From Clostridia bacterium (GTDB taxonomy: Bacteria; Bacillota; Clostridia; Christensenellales; Aristaeellaceae), in the NCBI GenBank assembly GCA_017938795.1, contig JAGBAV010000111.1, positions 1 to 39,333 on the forward strand: DNA of 39,333 bases. Direction: 5' to 3'. Shown in pieces: positions 17,817 to 26,950 of the stretch (position 1 is the stretch's first letter; each line of letters starts with the position of its first letter). A program made the translations under genes and the position numbers. Under the pieces are notes generated by a model. That model was not told the DNA's origin. It searched no databases and saw nothing but the letters and a program-made list of their open reading frames with translations.

Positions 17817-18854
17817 ATGCAGCTGCCGAATATATCTGTCATCCTGCCCGTGCGCAACGAGGAGAAGTACATCGCCGCATGTGTGGAGTCCATCTTTGCG
17901 CAGGATTATCCTGCGGAGAAGATGGAGGTCATCTTTGTGGACGGCTGCTCCGAGGACCGTACCGTGGAGATCCTTCGCGCTATGTGCGCGGAGCATCCGC
18001 AGATCGTCGTGCTGGAGAATCCCAACCGCACCGTGCCCTATGCCATGAACATCGGCATCGCGCACAGCCGGGCGGAGATCATCGTCCGCCTCGACGCGCA
18101 TGCGGAGTACCCGCCGAACTATATCCGCCTGTCGGTGGAGACGCTGCTGACGAAGGACTGCGACAACGCGGGCGGCGTCTGCGAGACGAGAGGCCGGGGC
18201 TTTATGGGCGGCGCGATTGCTGCGATGCTCAGCACGCCGCTGGGCGTGGGCAACTCCTCCTTCCGCATTGCCAACGAGGATAAATACGTGGACACCGTGC
18301 CGTTCGGCTGCTGGCGCAGGGAGCTGTTTGACCGCATCGGCGGCTTTGACGAGCGCATGACGCGCAATCAGGACAACGAGCTCAACCACCGCATCCGCAA
18401 GAACGGCGGCAAGGTGTACATGAACCATAACATCAAGGTCATCTACTACTGCCGCGATACCATCCCCGGCATCATGAAGATGGGCTTCCAGAACGGTACA
18501 TGGAACGTGATCACCATGGTGCTGGTGCCCGGCTCGATGGGCGTGCGCCACTTTGTGCCGCTGGCCTTCGTCCTCTCCACGCTGGGTCTGCTGCTGCTCA
18601 CGCTGCTTACGGGCAGCTGGCTCTTCGGCGGTCTGCTGCTGCTGGAGTGGGGCGCGTATCTGCTGCTGGATGTCTTCTATGCCTATACCATCGCGAAGGA
18701 GATCGGCTGGGCGGCGTTCCCGGTCGAGGTGATCCTCTATCCGCTGTTCCACTTCGCATACGGCTTCGGCTCGCTGCGCGGCATCACGCGCCTGCCGGAA
18801 TTCCTGAAGAGGGAAAAGGAGAAGCGGCAGGGGCAGAAGGAGAGCAAGGCATGA
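17817..18854 (+). CDS. Glycosyltransferase family 2, ExoA-like
   Basis: A 345-residue inverting glycosyltransferase. The GT-A domain fills residues 1-~240: SVILPVRNEEKYI at the start, VDGCSEDRT (D42), RLDAHAEYPPNYI (the D-x-H metal site near 93) and GGFDERMTRNQDNELNHRIRK, the acceptor-side acidic motif. This set matches ExoA-type succinoglycan glucosyltransferases. About three hydrophobic segments follow at the C-terminus, anchoring it in the membrane. ATG 17817 is chosen because it leaves the usual short lead before the SVILP strand; ATG 17796 and GTG 17772 are in frame and possible. It is the first gene of the operon and overlaps the next by ATGA. Its product should extend the lipid-linked repeat unit. 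Confidence 0.9.
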   Translation: MQLPNISVILPVRNEEKYIAACVESIFAQDYPAEKMEVIFVDGCSEDRTVEILRAMCAEHPQIVVLENPNRTVPYAMNIGIAHSRAEIIVRLDAHAEYPPNYIRLSVETLLTKDCDNAGGVCETRGRGFMGGAIAAMLSTPLGVGNSSFRIANEDKYVDTVPFGCWRRELFDRIGGFDERMTRNQDNELNHRIRKNGGKVYMNHNIKVIYYCRDTIPGIMKMGFQNGTWNVITMVLVPGSMGVRHFVPLAFVLSTLGLLLLTLLTGSWLFGGLLLLEWGAYLLLDVFYAYTIAKEIGWAAFPVEVILYPLFHFAYGFGSLRGITRLPEFLKREKEKRQGQKESKA

Positions 18855-19957
18855 AGCTGCTGCATATCTGCTGCAATCTGGCGGGGTCGACGGTCTTCCC
18901 GCAGCTGTTTGAGGCGCTTGCCGCCGCGGGCGTGGATCAGGAGGTCTTCGTCCCGGAGAAGAACAGCGCCGATATCGGGAAGAACCAGCCGCAGGGCGTG
19001 ACGACGCACACCCGTCTGACTGTGAAAAAGAGCGATGCACTCTTCTTCTTCATGAAGGCGAGAAGGAGCGTGCCGGAGATCCTGCGCTGCGCGGACATGG
19101 CGGGCGTCGATCTCATCCATGCGCATACGCTCTTCACCGACGGTTCCATCGCCTATCGCCTGCACCGGCAGACGGGGAAGCCCTATGTGCTGACCCTGCG
19201 CTACAGCGATATCGAGGTTATCTGGAAATATGAGCCGCATCTGCGCCCGCTGGCGCGCCGTATCCTCAAAAACGCGCAGCGCGTGGTCTTCCTGAGCAGC
19301 GCGGCGAGGGACAAGGTGCTTTCCGGCTGGGCGAAGGGCGCGGAGCGGGAGGCGCTCGCGGCGAAGGCTGTGATCATCCCCAACGGCATCCGGCCCGAAT
19401 GGCTGGACGGCGAGGCGCGGCAGGGGCTGCATACACCCGTGCGCGTTGGCTTCGCCGGCGTGCTCACCCGCCGCAAGCGTCCGCTGGACGTCATCGCCGC
19501 TGTGCACCGCGCTGATGAGGGCGCGGCTGGGCGCTGTGTGCTCCATGCCTGCGGCAAGGGTCCGCTGGAGGAGGAGCTCAAGGCGCAGCTGCGGGAGGGC
19601 GATACCTTCGCCGGCCGGGTGAACGGCATGGAGGCGATGAAGGCCTTCTACAAGGAGTGCGATATGCTGCTCGTCCCGTCGGAGGCGGAGACGTTCGGCA
19701 TGGTCTATCTGGAGGCGATGAGTCAGGGTGTGCCGGTGCTGTATACGCGCGGGCAGGGCTTTGACGGGCAGTTCCCCGAGGGCGAGGCGGGCTTCGCCGT
19801 GACCTGCGGGGATATCGGCGATCAGGCGCGGCGCATCGCGGACGTCTGCGAGGGCTATGCCGCGCGGAGCGCGCGCTGCGTGCAGCTGGCCAAGGGCTAC
19901 GCATGGCCGCTGGTCGCTCAGAAATGGACGGCGCTCTACAGCGCCGCGCTGCGGTAA
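18851..19957 (+). CDS. Glycosyltransferase family 4 (first)
   Basis: A 368-residue retaining glycosyltransferase of the GT-B fold. The N-terminal Rossmann domain opens with MKLLHICCNLAGSTVFPQLF and holds LIHAHTLFTDGSIAYRL; the C-terminal nucleotide-sugar domain has VGFAGVLTRRKRPLDVI, the sugar-binding E-x7-E motif EAETFGMVYLEA and the GQGFDGQFPEGEAGF loop. The start ATG overlaps the previous stop (ATGA, 18851-18854), so translation is coupled. It lies in the polysaccharide operon, 39 bases before a second GT4 gene. Donor and acceptor are not deducible. Confidence 0.9.
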   Translation: MKLLHICCNLAGSTVFPQLFEALAAAGVDQEVFVPEKNSADIGKNQPQGVTTHTRLTVKKSDALFFFMKARRSVPEILRCADMAGVDLIHAHTLFTDGSIAYRLHRQTGKPYVLTLRYSDIEVIWKYEPHLRPLARRILKNAQRVVFLSSAARDKVLSGWAKGAEREALAAKAVIIPNGIRPEWLDGEARQGLHTPVRVGFAGVLTRRKRPLDVIAAVHRADEGAAGRCVLHACGKGPLEEELKAQLREGDTFAGRVNGMEAMKAFYKECDMLLVPSEAETFGMVYLEAMSQGVPVLYTRGQGFDGQFPEGEAGFAVTCGDIGDQARRIADVCEGYAARSARCVQLAKGYAWPLVAQKWTALYSAALR

Positions 19958-19996
19958 AAACGCAGGCATCAATCTGAAACGAGAGGAGGCGTCCGC

Positions 19997-21193
19997 ATGG
20001 CGCAGGAAAACGGTAAGCTCCGGATTCTGATGATGATCCATCGTCAGGCGGATCAATCCCCCTACTGTCAGTATGTGCATGAGCAGGCGAAGGCACTGCG
20101 CGCGCGCGGGCATGATGTGACGGTCATCTCCTGCGTGGGCGTGACGCCGATGATGGAGCGCCTGCGCCCGGAGCAGGCGGCGATTGAACGCGCCACGCCC
20201 GGCGCCGCTGTGATCGACGGCGTGGAGGTCTATTACCCGCGCAGCCTGACGCTGGGCAACGCGGGCGAGCGCCTCTTCGGCGGGCGGCTGATGTATCTGG
20301 CGGCGATCGGCACGGCGAAGCGACTGCATGCCGAGAAGCCGTTTGACCTTGTGCATGCGCACATGCTCCCGCGGGACGGTCATGCCGGCCTGCTGGTCGC
20401 CCGTGCGCTGGGGATTCCCGTCGCGCTGACCGTGCATGGGACGGACATCTTCGGCTATTTCAAGCCGGGGGAGAGGCCGTGGCGCAGGAATGTGCGCATC
20501 GCGCGGCGCGTGGACGCGCTGATGGCGGTGTCCAGCCTGCTGCTCTCGCGCGTCGCGCCGTACAGGGGCAGGAAGCGGCTGTCCCTCGTCGTGCCCAACG
20601 GCGTGGATCTCTCGCTCGTTCCCCGAACGACGCAGAACAGGCCGCGCGCCGTGATCTCCGTGGGCACGCTCAAGGCGAGAAAGTGCATGGACAGGACGCT
20701 GGAGGCCTTTGCCCGCCTGGCCGGGGAATACCCGGACGCGACGCTCACCATCGTGGGCATCGGCGAGATGGAGCAGCAGCTGCGTGACCGCATCGCGGAG
20801 CTGGGGCTCGGCGGGCGCGTGGAGCTCACGGGCTGGCTCTCCCACGGGCAGGTGATCGAGCGCATGGCGCAGTCGGATCTGTTCGTGCTGCCCAGCTGGG
20901 GCGAGGGCTACGGCATCGTCTATATCGAGGCGATGGCAGCGGGCTGCATCGCCGTGGGCGCGAAGGGCGAGGGCATTGAGGACACCATCCGCAACGGGGA
21001 GAACGGCTTCCTCGTGCCGGCGGGCGATATTGACGAGGTCGAGCGCGTGATGCGCGCGGTCTTCGCCGATCCTGCGCGCTATGCGCAGCTGCGCGGGCAG
21101 GGCAGGCGGGACGCACAGTCGCTCACATGGGCGCGCAACGCGGAGACGACAGAGGGCGTCTACCGGCAGATCCTCAGCAAGAATAAGCATTGA
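19997..21193 (+). CDS. Glycosyltransferase family 4 (second)
   Basis: A 398-residue GT-B enzyme. N-terminal domain: KLRILMMIHRQADQSPYCQYVHEQAKALRARGHDVTV and DLVHAHMLPRDGHAGL. C-terminal domain: VISVGTLKARKCMDRTLEAF, TIVGIGEMEQQL and the E-x7-E sugar site in GEGYGIVYIEAMAAG. AGGAGG lies upstream of ATG 19997. It is better conserved at the family motifs than the preceding GT4 and probably adds a different sugar of the same repeat unit. No membrane segment is seen; it should act at the cytoplasmic face of the membrane. Confidence 0.92.
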   Translation: MAQENGKLRILMMIHRQADQSPYCQYVHEQAKALRARGHDVTVISCVGVTPMMERLRPEQAAIERATPGAAVIDGVEVYYPRSLTLGNAGERLFGGRLMYLAAIGTAKRLHAEKPFDLVHAHMLPRDGHAGLLVARALGIPVALTVHGTDIFGYFKPGERPWRRNVRIARRVDALMAVSSLLLSRVAPYRGRKRLSLVVPNGVDLSLVPRTTQNRPRAVISVGTLKARKCMDRTLEAFARLAGEYPDATLTIVGIGEMEQQLRDRIAELGLGGRVELTGWLSHGQVIERMAQSDLFVLPSWGEGYGIVYIEAMAAGCIAVGAKGEGIEDTIRNGENGFLVPAGDIDEVERVMRAVFADPARYAQLRGQGRRDAQSLTWARNAETTEGVYRQILSKNKH

Positions 21194-21229
21194 CACACGC
21201 CGCGGGGCGGCGATACTTTGGAGGCTCAT

Positions 21230-22573
21230 ATGCGCAAAAAAGGCATTGACGGCACGGGCATGCTCAACCTGTATGACAGGGTGACGGGCATCTTCAACGA
21301 GATCTTCGACGCGAGGCTGCTGACAGCGTCTCTCTTCGCGCTGCTTGGCTACTGCACGCTCTTCACCCAGCGCAAGTTCCCGATGCGCTGGATGATCTTC
21401 GTGCTCTTCGGCATGATCCTCATGGGCTTTGTCACGCTGACGGCCCGCGAGCCGGGGAAGGCGCGCGTGCGGTTCCACAAGGGAATGGCGGTGCTCTGGT
21501 TCGCGCTGCATGGGATGATGGTCGTCTCCGGCCTGTTCCATGTGGACTGGCTGCCCGAGAGCGTGCCGCTGCTGCTGTGTTATCCGGTGGTGTATTCCGT
21601 CTTCGCCTCACGCGACGATGAGAAGACCTTCCGCTCGATTCTGCGCGGCGCGGTGTTCGCGGTGATGCCGTTCCTGCTCTGGTCGTATCTGACGGTGCCG
21701 GTCGTGATCGGCTATCCGGGCTATACCGGCGTGTTCTACGACGCGAACTGCCTGTCTATGAGCTGCATCGTGATGACGACGGCGGCGTCGCTGCTGGCGT
21801 ATGCGAGCTTCACGCAGAAGCGCTATAAGCCGATGATCGCCTATGCGCTGTGCGCGCTGCTGGGCGCGGTGACGATCCTGCTGACGCTCTCGCGCTCCGG
21901 CCTGCTGGCCTTTGCCGGCGTGGCGGTTATCCTCGCCGCGGCGATCATCGCCGGCACGGCGAAGCACCCGGTCAGACTGCTGGCTGTGCTCGCGGTGATC
22001 GTGGCGCTGGTCGGCGCGTTCGGCGTGAAGATCACGATGGACAAGATGTATGAGGCGGCGGTGGAGGACTACGAGCTCGCCGTCAAAAATCACGAGGAGT
22101 TCGGCTACCCGATCATCGTGCCCAAGCCCGAGGACCGCGTGATGAATATGGACGACCTGACCAGCGACCGCTGGGGCATCTGGATGGCGATTCTTGACAA
22201 CCTGACGTGGAACGGCCATGAGACCAGCGTCGTGGAGGAATGGGTGACGCTGCAGGGCACGGACGACCGCCGGTTCAATGCGCACAACGCCTTCTTCGGC
22301 GTGACCTACAACAACGGCGCGATTGCCGGCGTGCTGCTGGTCGCCTATACGCTGCTGGCGCTCTGGCGTGCGGCGCAGTATTACCGCATTCACAGGCATA
22401 CAAGCCCGTATGCCGCGACGCCGCTGGCGTTCTGCGCGGTGTTCATCCTTGTGGGCATGTTTGAATCCGTGTATGCGCCGTTCTCCGTGATCGGCTGCTC
22501 GTATCTGCTGGTGCAGGCGCCGCTCTGGCGGGCGGATCTCTCCCGCAGCACGGCGGAGGCGATTGAGGGATGA
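21230..22573 (+). CDS. Wzy / O-antigen-ligase-like membrane protein
   Basis: A 447-residue polytopic membrane protein with about ten hydrophobic segments and one large hydrophilic loop near residues 275-350. The family pattern of O-antigen ligases and polysaccharide polymerases is visible: LTLSRSGLLAFAGV in a central helix (the conserved Arg) and AHNAFFGVTYNNGAIAG after the big loop (the conserved His). In this context it most likely polymerises the lipid-linked repeat units outside the membrane, or joins the polymer to an acceptor. ATG 21230 follows GGAGG by 5 bases; the longer frame from TTG 21218 would overlap that site. Its stop overlaps the next start (ATGA, 22570-22573). Confidence 0.85.
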   Translation: MRKKGIDGTGMLNLYDRVTGIFNEIFDARLLTASLFALLGYCTLFTQRKFPMRWMIFVLFGMILMGFVTLTAREPGKARVRFHKGMAVLWFALHGMMVVSGLFHVDWLPESVPLLLCYPVVYSVFASRDDEKTFRSILRGAVFAVMPFLLWSYLTVPVVIGYPGYTGVFYDANCLSMSCIVMTTAASLLAYASFTQKRYKPMIAYALCALLGAVTILLTLSRSGLLAFAGVAVILAAAIIAGTAKHPVRLLAVLAVIVALVGAFGVKITMDKMYEAAVEDYELAVKNHEEFGYPIIVPKPEDRVMNMDDLTSDRWGIWMAILDNLTWNGHETSVVEEWVTLQGTDDRRFNAHNAFFGVTYNNGAIAGVLLVAYTLLALWRAAQYYRIHRHTSPYAATPLAFCAVFILVGMFESVYAPFSVIGCSYLLVQAPLWRADLSRSTAEAIEG

Positions 22574-23607
22574 GCGCGCCGAAGGTATCCGTCGTCATCC
22601 CCGTCTATCGCTGCGAGGCCTATCTGCAGGCCTGCATCGACTCCCTGCTCGCGCAGACGCTGCGGGAGATGGAGTTCATTTTCGTCAACGACGCCAGCCC
22701 GGATGATTCGATGTCCATCCTGCGCAGGAACGAGGCGCTGGATGCGCGCATCCGCGTGATCGCCTTCCCGGAGAACCGGGGCGTCTCCGCCGCCCGCAAC
22801 GCGGGCATCGAGGCGGCTCGGGGCGAGTACATCGGCTTCTGCGACAGCGACGACTGGGTCGAGCCGCAGATGTACGAGCGGCTGTACGCGCTGGCAAAGG
22901 AAAAGGACGCGCAGATCACGTTCTGCCGCGTATTCAAGGACTATGAGCAGGGCGGCGGCGTGCGCAGCGTGAATGTGCCGCTGGGCTTTGATACGGGCAC
23001 GCGCTTTGACCGCGCGGCCATCCGCGATACGCTCGTGCCGGCGATGCTCTCCAAGGAGACGGACAGCGACGAACTGCCGCTCTCCGGCTATACCCCGCGC
23101 AATCTCTTCGCCGCGCCGGTGGCGAAGGCGCATGCCTTCCGTCCGGATATCCGCTATGCGGAGGATCTGCTGTATATCGTGGAGTGCATGCTCGACTGCA
23201 GCGCGGCGGCGGCGCTTGACGAGGCGTATTATCATTACCGGTTCCATGCCGGCAGCGTGACCAAGCGCTACAGCCCGCATGTGCCGGACTCGCATGATAA
23301 ATCCAACGACGCGCTGGATGCGCTCTTTGGCGATCTGCCGCAGTGCCGCGCGCGGATGATCGTGCGCCGCAGGAAGATGGCGGTGACGGCGGTGCGCAAT
23401 CTTTGTCTTCCGGGCTCGCCGTATGGCTTTATGGAGCGCGTGCGCCGCGCCCGCGCCTACATGCGCCGGGAGGATGTGCGCGCGTGGTTCGCGCCGGTGC
23501 GCCCGCTGGCGTTCCCGCCGAGGCTGGCGCTGCGCCTGCTGCTGATGAAGCGGCGCATGGCGATGACGATGTGCGCGCTGTTCACCTATGTGTTTGACCG
23601 TGTGTGA
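22570..23607 (+). CDS. Glycosyltransferase family 2
   Basis: A 345-residue GT-A enzyme. VSVVIPVYRCEAYLQACIDS opens the nucleotide-binding half, FVNDASPDDS carries the uracil-binding Asp (D41), ENRGVSAARNAGIEAARGEY is classic GT2, and CDSDDWVEP (92-95) is the DxD metal site. A basic C-terminal region follows without clear membrane spans. It is translationally coupled to the Wzy-like gene by a 4-base overlap. It should add one sugar to the repeat unit; the sugar is unknown. Confidence 0.92.
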   Translation: MSAPKVSVVIPVYRCEAYLQACIDSLLAQTLREMEFIFVNDASPDDSMSILRRNEALDARIRVIAFPENRGVSAARNAGIEAARGEYIGFCDSDDWVEPQMYERLYALAKEKDAQITFCRVFKDYEQGGGVRSVNVPLGFDTGTRFDRAAIRDTLVPAMLSKETDSDELPLSGYTPRNLFAAPVAKAHAFRPDIRYAEDLLYIVECMLDCSAAAALDEAYYHYRFHAGSVTKRYSPHVPDSHDKSNDALDALFGDLPQCRARMIVRRRKMAVTAVRNLCLPGSPYGFMERVRRARAYMRREDVRAWFAPVRPLAFPPRLALRLLLMKRRMAMTMCALFTYVFDRV

Positions 23608-23620
23608 GGGGAAACCAAAG

Positions 23621-24271
23621 ATGCAGACAGAGAAGCTCGATATTGCCTCCGTATTGGAGGCGCGGAAGGCGCAGCTGGCGATGAAGCGCCTGATGGATAT
23701 TGCGATCTCCGGCGCGGCGCTGCTGGTGATCTGGCCGGTGCTGGCTGTGATTGCCGCGGCGATTGTCATCGACGACCCCGGCCCGGTGTTCTATCGTCAG
23801 GTGCGCGTGGGCAAGGACGGGGAGACATTTAGGATCTTCAAGTTCCGCACGATGATCGTGGACGCGGACAAGAAGGGCCTGTCCATCACCGTCGGGCGGG
23901 ATAACCGCATCACGCGCGTGGGCGCCTTCCTGCGCAGCACGAAGCTTGACGAGCTGGCGCAGCTGATCAACGTGTTCGTGGGCGAGATGAGCTTCGTCGG
24001 GCCGAGGCCCGAGGTGCCGCGCTATACGGAGCTGTACACCCCGTACCAGCGGCAGGTGCTGCTGGTTCGCCCGGGCATCACGGACTATGCGTCCATCGCC
24101 TACCGCAGCGAGAGCGAGCTGCTGGCGAAGGCGGAGGATCCTGAGAGGATGTATATCGAGGAGATCATGCCCGCCAAGATCGAGCTCAATATGAAATACC
24201 TGCGGGAGATTTCCCCGCTGGCGGATATCAGGCTGATTCTTTCTACCATCGCGGCGATCGTCAGGGATTGA
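23621..24271 (+). CDS. Polyprenyl-phosphate sugar phosphotransferase (PglC-like)
   Basis: A 216-residue monotopic phosphoglycosyl transferase (bacterial sugar transferase family) that starts glycan assembly by moving a sugar-1-phosphate from a UDP-sugar to undecaprenyl phosphate. The order is typical: MKRLMDIAISG with a re-entrant hydrophobic helix (~25-50), DDPGPVFYRQVRVGKDGETFRIFKFRTM, catalytic D110-E111 (TKLDELAQLINVFVGEMSFVGPRPE) and PGITDYASI. It lacks the N-terminal membrane domain of WcaJ/WbaP, so it is the small PglC-type. ATG 23621 follows GAGGGG by about 10 bases. It is placed late in the operon although it acts first. Confidence 0.95.
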   Translation: MQTEKLDIASVLEARKAQLAMKRLMDIAISGAALLVIWPVLAVIAAAIVIDDPGPVFYRQVRVGKDGETFRIFKFRTMIVDADKKGLSITVGRDNRITRVGAFLRSTKLDELAQLINVFVGEMSFVGPRPEVPRYTELYTPYQRQVLLVRPGITDYASIAYRSESELLAKAEDPERMYIEEIMPAKIELNMKYLREISPLADIRLILSTIAAIVRD

Positions 24272-24306
24272 CGTGCGGCGCGAGGACGATGACGGAGGTA
24301 GCGAAT

Positions 24307-26136
24307 ATGCTCAGCAAATACAGGGTTTACTGCTATGACCAGCTGGACAGCGCGGCGATCACCGCCGGCAGCGGCGCTGTGCTGATCGGCGCGCAGAGCG
24401 GCCTCTTCCCGGATATGGGCTACGCCGTGCAGGGCGAGATGGGCGGCCTGTGGGCCGGGGAGAAGAAGGTCTGCGACGGCTTCTTCTTCGCCATCGACGA
24501 TGTGCCGCTGGTGACGGCGGACGCCTGCGAGATCAATCCCGCGGCGACGGCCTTCCATTACCGCATGCAGAGCGAGCAGCTGCACATTGTGCGCCGCCAG
24601 TATATCCCGGACGGCGTGCCCGGCTGCGTGATCGAGCTGACGGTCGAGAATCTGCGCAGCCGCGCGCGCATGGTCGAGGTCTCCTTTACCGTGCGCACCG
24701 ATATCCTGACCGTCGCCGCCGCGCATGGCGAGGACGGGCTGGAACTGGGGCGCGACGTCGGCGAATACGACGAAAAGACGCAGGCATTCTATGCCCGCGA
24801 CAGCCGCAACCCGTGGCATGCCGTCTGGGGCGCGGACGCGGACAGCCGCGCTCTGCAGGCGGATCTGCCGGGCGAGGTCTACGGCTTTGGCAATACGCTG
24901 GGCAAGGGCGTCAACGGCCGCCTGTTCTACAGGCTGCGCGTGGCGGCGAAGGGGCAGGCGACGATGCGCCTGTTCATCGCAGGCGGCTTTTCCTCCCGCT
25001 CCAAGGCGGAGGATGCGCTCGCAGAGCTGCGCGCGCGAAGCGGCGAGATGACCGCGGAGAAGCAGGCGAGGCTGGAGGCGGCGATGGAGATGAGCGCCGC
25101 CGTCATGCCCGACGAGATGCTGGGCCGCTGCTGGAACTGGACGAAGATCTACACAGACTGGCTCACCCGCAGCCTCCCGCGCGGCGGGTGCGCGCTGTGC
25201 ACGGATCTGCCGGAGCATACCGCGCTCTGCGGCGAGGGCTGGGCGCGCGCGATGGGCAGCCTGCTGCCGCTGGGCGGCGCGAAGAAGGTGCAGGAGATGC
25301 TGCGCACGCTGGTGAGGATCAGCGAGGAGGCGCAGATTGCCCCGGGCAGGCTGGCCAGGAGCATCTCCCTGAGCGGGCGCGTGATGCAGGTCGGCGGCCC
25401 GAAGGAGAGCGCGCTCTTTGTCGCGCTGGTGCATCAGGTGCTGCTCTGGAGCGGCGATGTGCAGTTTGCGCAGGATATGCTGCCGATGACGGGCCTGTGC
25501 ATGAGCTATCTGCGCCGCTGCACGCGCGCGTTCAACGATGTGCGCGCCGATATCATTGCGGAGGTCCGCCTTGCGCTGGCGGGTCAGGCGTATATTCTGC
25601 GCATGACCGGCGAGGACGACACGGCCTGCATGGAGGCGCTGGAGATGCTCGGCGCTGCCCCGCAGGAGACGCTCGCCGCGGACGCCCCGGTCGAGAGGGC
25701 GGCGGCATGGCACGGCAAGCAGGGGCATGTCGAGCAGATGCTCGGCTGCCTGCAGAAGATGGCGAAGGCCGGTCTGCCCGGCCTGCCCGGCGCGCTGTGC
25801 GCCCGCGACGTCGAGCCCGGCGTGCTGCTGGCAGCCCGCGCTGCGGCCGGCTTCATCTGGCCGATGACGGAGGATCTCTTCGGCCTGCGTCCGGATGCGG
25901 GCAGCAGGACGATTGGCTTTGCGCCGCATACGCCGATCGGCTGGGACGGCTGGAGCCTTGAGCGCACGGCGATCGGCAATGCGCTGGTGAGCGTGAAGAG
26001 CGAGCGCATCTCGCCCAGCTCTGTGCGCTATACGATTTCCGTCAGCGAGCCCGGCTGGCAGGTGAAGGCTGCGGCGGACGGCGAGGAGGCCGTCTATGCT
26101 GTGGACGGCTCGCTTGAGCTGGTGATGGGCGACTGA
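24307..26136 (+). CDS. Six-hairpin-glycosidase-like protein in the polysaccharide operon
   Basis: A 609-residue protein I recognise only at fold level. Residues ~1-250 look like an N-terminal beta-sandwich (GGLWAGEKKVCDGFFFAIDDV, EVSFTVRTDIL). Residues ~265-545 look like an (alpha/alpha) helical barrel of the glycogen-debranching / rhamnosidase clan: CWNWTKIYTDWL, then TDLPEHTALCGEGWARAMGS, which resembles the D-P-E..GW motif of that clan. A final part (LFGLRPDAGSRTIGFAPHTPIGWDGWSLE) is like their C-terminal beta domain. The barrel is short (roughly 280 residues against a usual 400) and I cannot identify both catalytic acids. No signal peptide is seen, so a cytoplasmic location is implied, odd for a polymer hydrolase. 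ATG 24307 is 8 bases after GGAGG. It may be a degenerate glycosidase, a lectin-like protein or a cytoplasmic editing enzyme. Confidence 0.55.
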   Translation: MLSKYRVYCYDQLDSAAITAGSGAVLIGAQSGLFPDMGYAVQGEMGGLWAGEKKVCDGFFFAIDDVPLVTADACEINPAATAFHYRMQSEQLHIVRRQYIPDGVPGCVIELTVENLRSRARMVEVSFTVRTDILTVAAAHGEDGLELGRDVGEYDEKTQAFYARDSRNPWHAVWGADADSRALQADLPGEVYGFGNTLGKGVNGRLFYRLRVAAKGQATMRLFIAGGFSSRSKAEDALAELRARSGEMTAEKQARLEAAMEMSAAVMPDEMLGRCWNWTKIYTDWLTRSLPRGGCALCTDLPEHTALCGEGWARAMGSLLPLGGAKKVQEMLRTLVRISEEAQIAPGRLARSISLSGRVMQVGGPKESALFVALVHQVLLWSGDVQFAQDMLPMTGLCMSYLRRCTRAFNDVRADIIAEVRLALAGQAYILRMTGEDDTACMEALEMLGAAPQETLAADAPVERAAAWHGKQGHVEQMLGCLQKMAKAGLPGLPGALCARDVEPGVLLAARAAAGFIWPMTEDLFGLRPDAGSRTIGFAPHTPIGWDGWSLERTAIGNALVSVKSERISPSSVRYTISVSEPGWQVKAAADGEEAVYAVDGSLELVMGD

Positions 26137-26157
26137 TCCGCCAAAAGGAGAGACGAT

Positions 26158-26937
26158 ATGATCAAGAGAATCTGCATTGCGCTGGCGCTGCTGGTCTGTC
26201 TGCTGCTGGTGACGGGCGAGGAGGCGAACGCACAGGAATTGCCGACCGCCCCGGTGAAGATGACGGTTCCGCCGGAGGCCATCCCCACGCAGGCGGAGGG
26301 CGAGCTGGAGATGTACGACATCACCTTCCCTGAGGAGATGCCGCTTGCCGCGCGCAATTTCGTGCTGACGGCGCGCGCTCAGTTTGAGAAGTATCCCTTC
26401 GTCAAGCTGCCCAAGGCGAACGAGTATACCCAGTGGTATTACCGCGACAAGCGCGAGATCGGCTGGTGCTCGGTCTTCCAGATCTGGTGCAGCTACCACA
26501 GCGGCCTGCAGCTGATCAAGCATAAGCAGGACGTCACGGTCGCGCCGGAGGACTGCATCTCCGCGATGGAGGGCCGCGTGGGCAATGTGTACTATGTCTT
26601 TGAGGCGCACGGCCGCTGGCAGCAGGCCGACAAGGTTGAGGCGATCCCGAAGCCGGGCTACATCGTCATCTACGGCAAGCGCGGCTCCACGCCGTATATC
26701 CATGTGGGTATCGTGGAGACCGTGACGGAGCTGGGCGACGGCCTGTACGAGCTGACGACGGTGGAGGGCAACATCAACTCCACCATCAAGCGGATGAACT
26801 TCCGCTACGACGCGACGCCGGATAAGAAATACTACAACATGTCCGAGATCCCCGAGGAGGAGATCACGCGAGAGAACTGCCAGTACACCGTCCATAAGAA
26901 GGACTGGTACATCAACGGCTTCGGCGCGACGTGGTAA
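26158..26937 (+). CDS. Secreted CHAP-domain protein
   Basis: A 259-residue exported protein. It has an N-terminal signal peptide (MIKRICIALALLVCLLLVTG, probable cleavage after ANA near 25), a Pro-rich linker and a CHAP-type cysteine peptidase/amidase domain (~65-215). The catalytic Cys is C104 in GWCSVFQIWCSYHSG, His H182 in IHVGIVE, and the third polar residue lies in TVEGN (E203/N205). CHAP enzymes cut peptidoglycan cross-bridges or stem amides. AAAGGAGAG precedes ATG 26158. It is the last gene of the polysaccharide operon and is followed by a terminator. It could open the wall for export or attachment of the polymer; that is inference. Confidence 0.8.
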   Translation: MIKRICIALALLVCLLLVTGEEANAQELPTAPVKMTVPPEAIPTQAEGELEMYDITFPEEMPLAARNFVLTARAQFEKYPFVKLPKANEYTQWYYRDKREIGWCSVFQIWCSYHSGLQLIKHKQDVTVAPEDCISAMEGRVGNVYYVFEAHGRWQQADKVEAIPKPGYIVIYGKRGSTPYIHVGIVETVTELGDGLYELTTVEGNINSTIKRMNFRYDATPDKKYYNMSEIPEEEITRENCQYTVHKKDWYINGFGATW

Positions 26938-26950
26938 ACAGAATATCCCT

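Noticed and set aside
18737-21541. A 934-codon minus-strand open frame over the two GT4 genes
   Set aside because: Same reason: antisense to enzymes with clear catalytic motifs, no ribosome binding site of note and biased composition.
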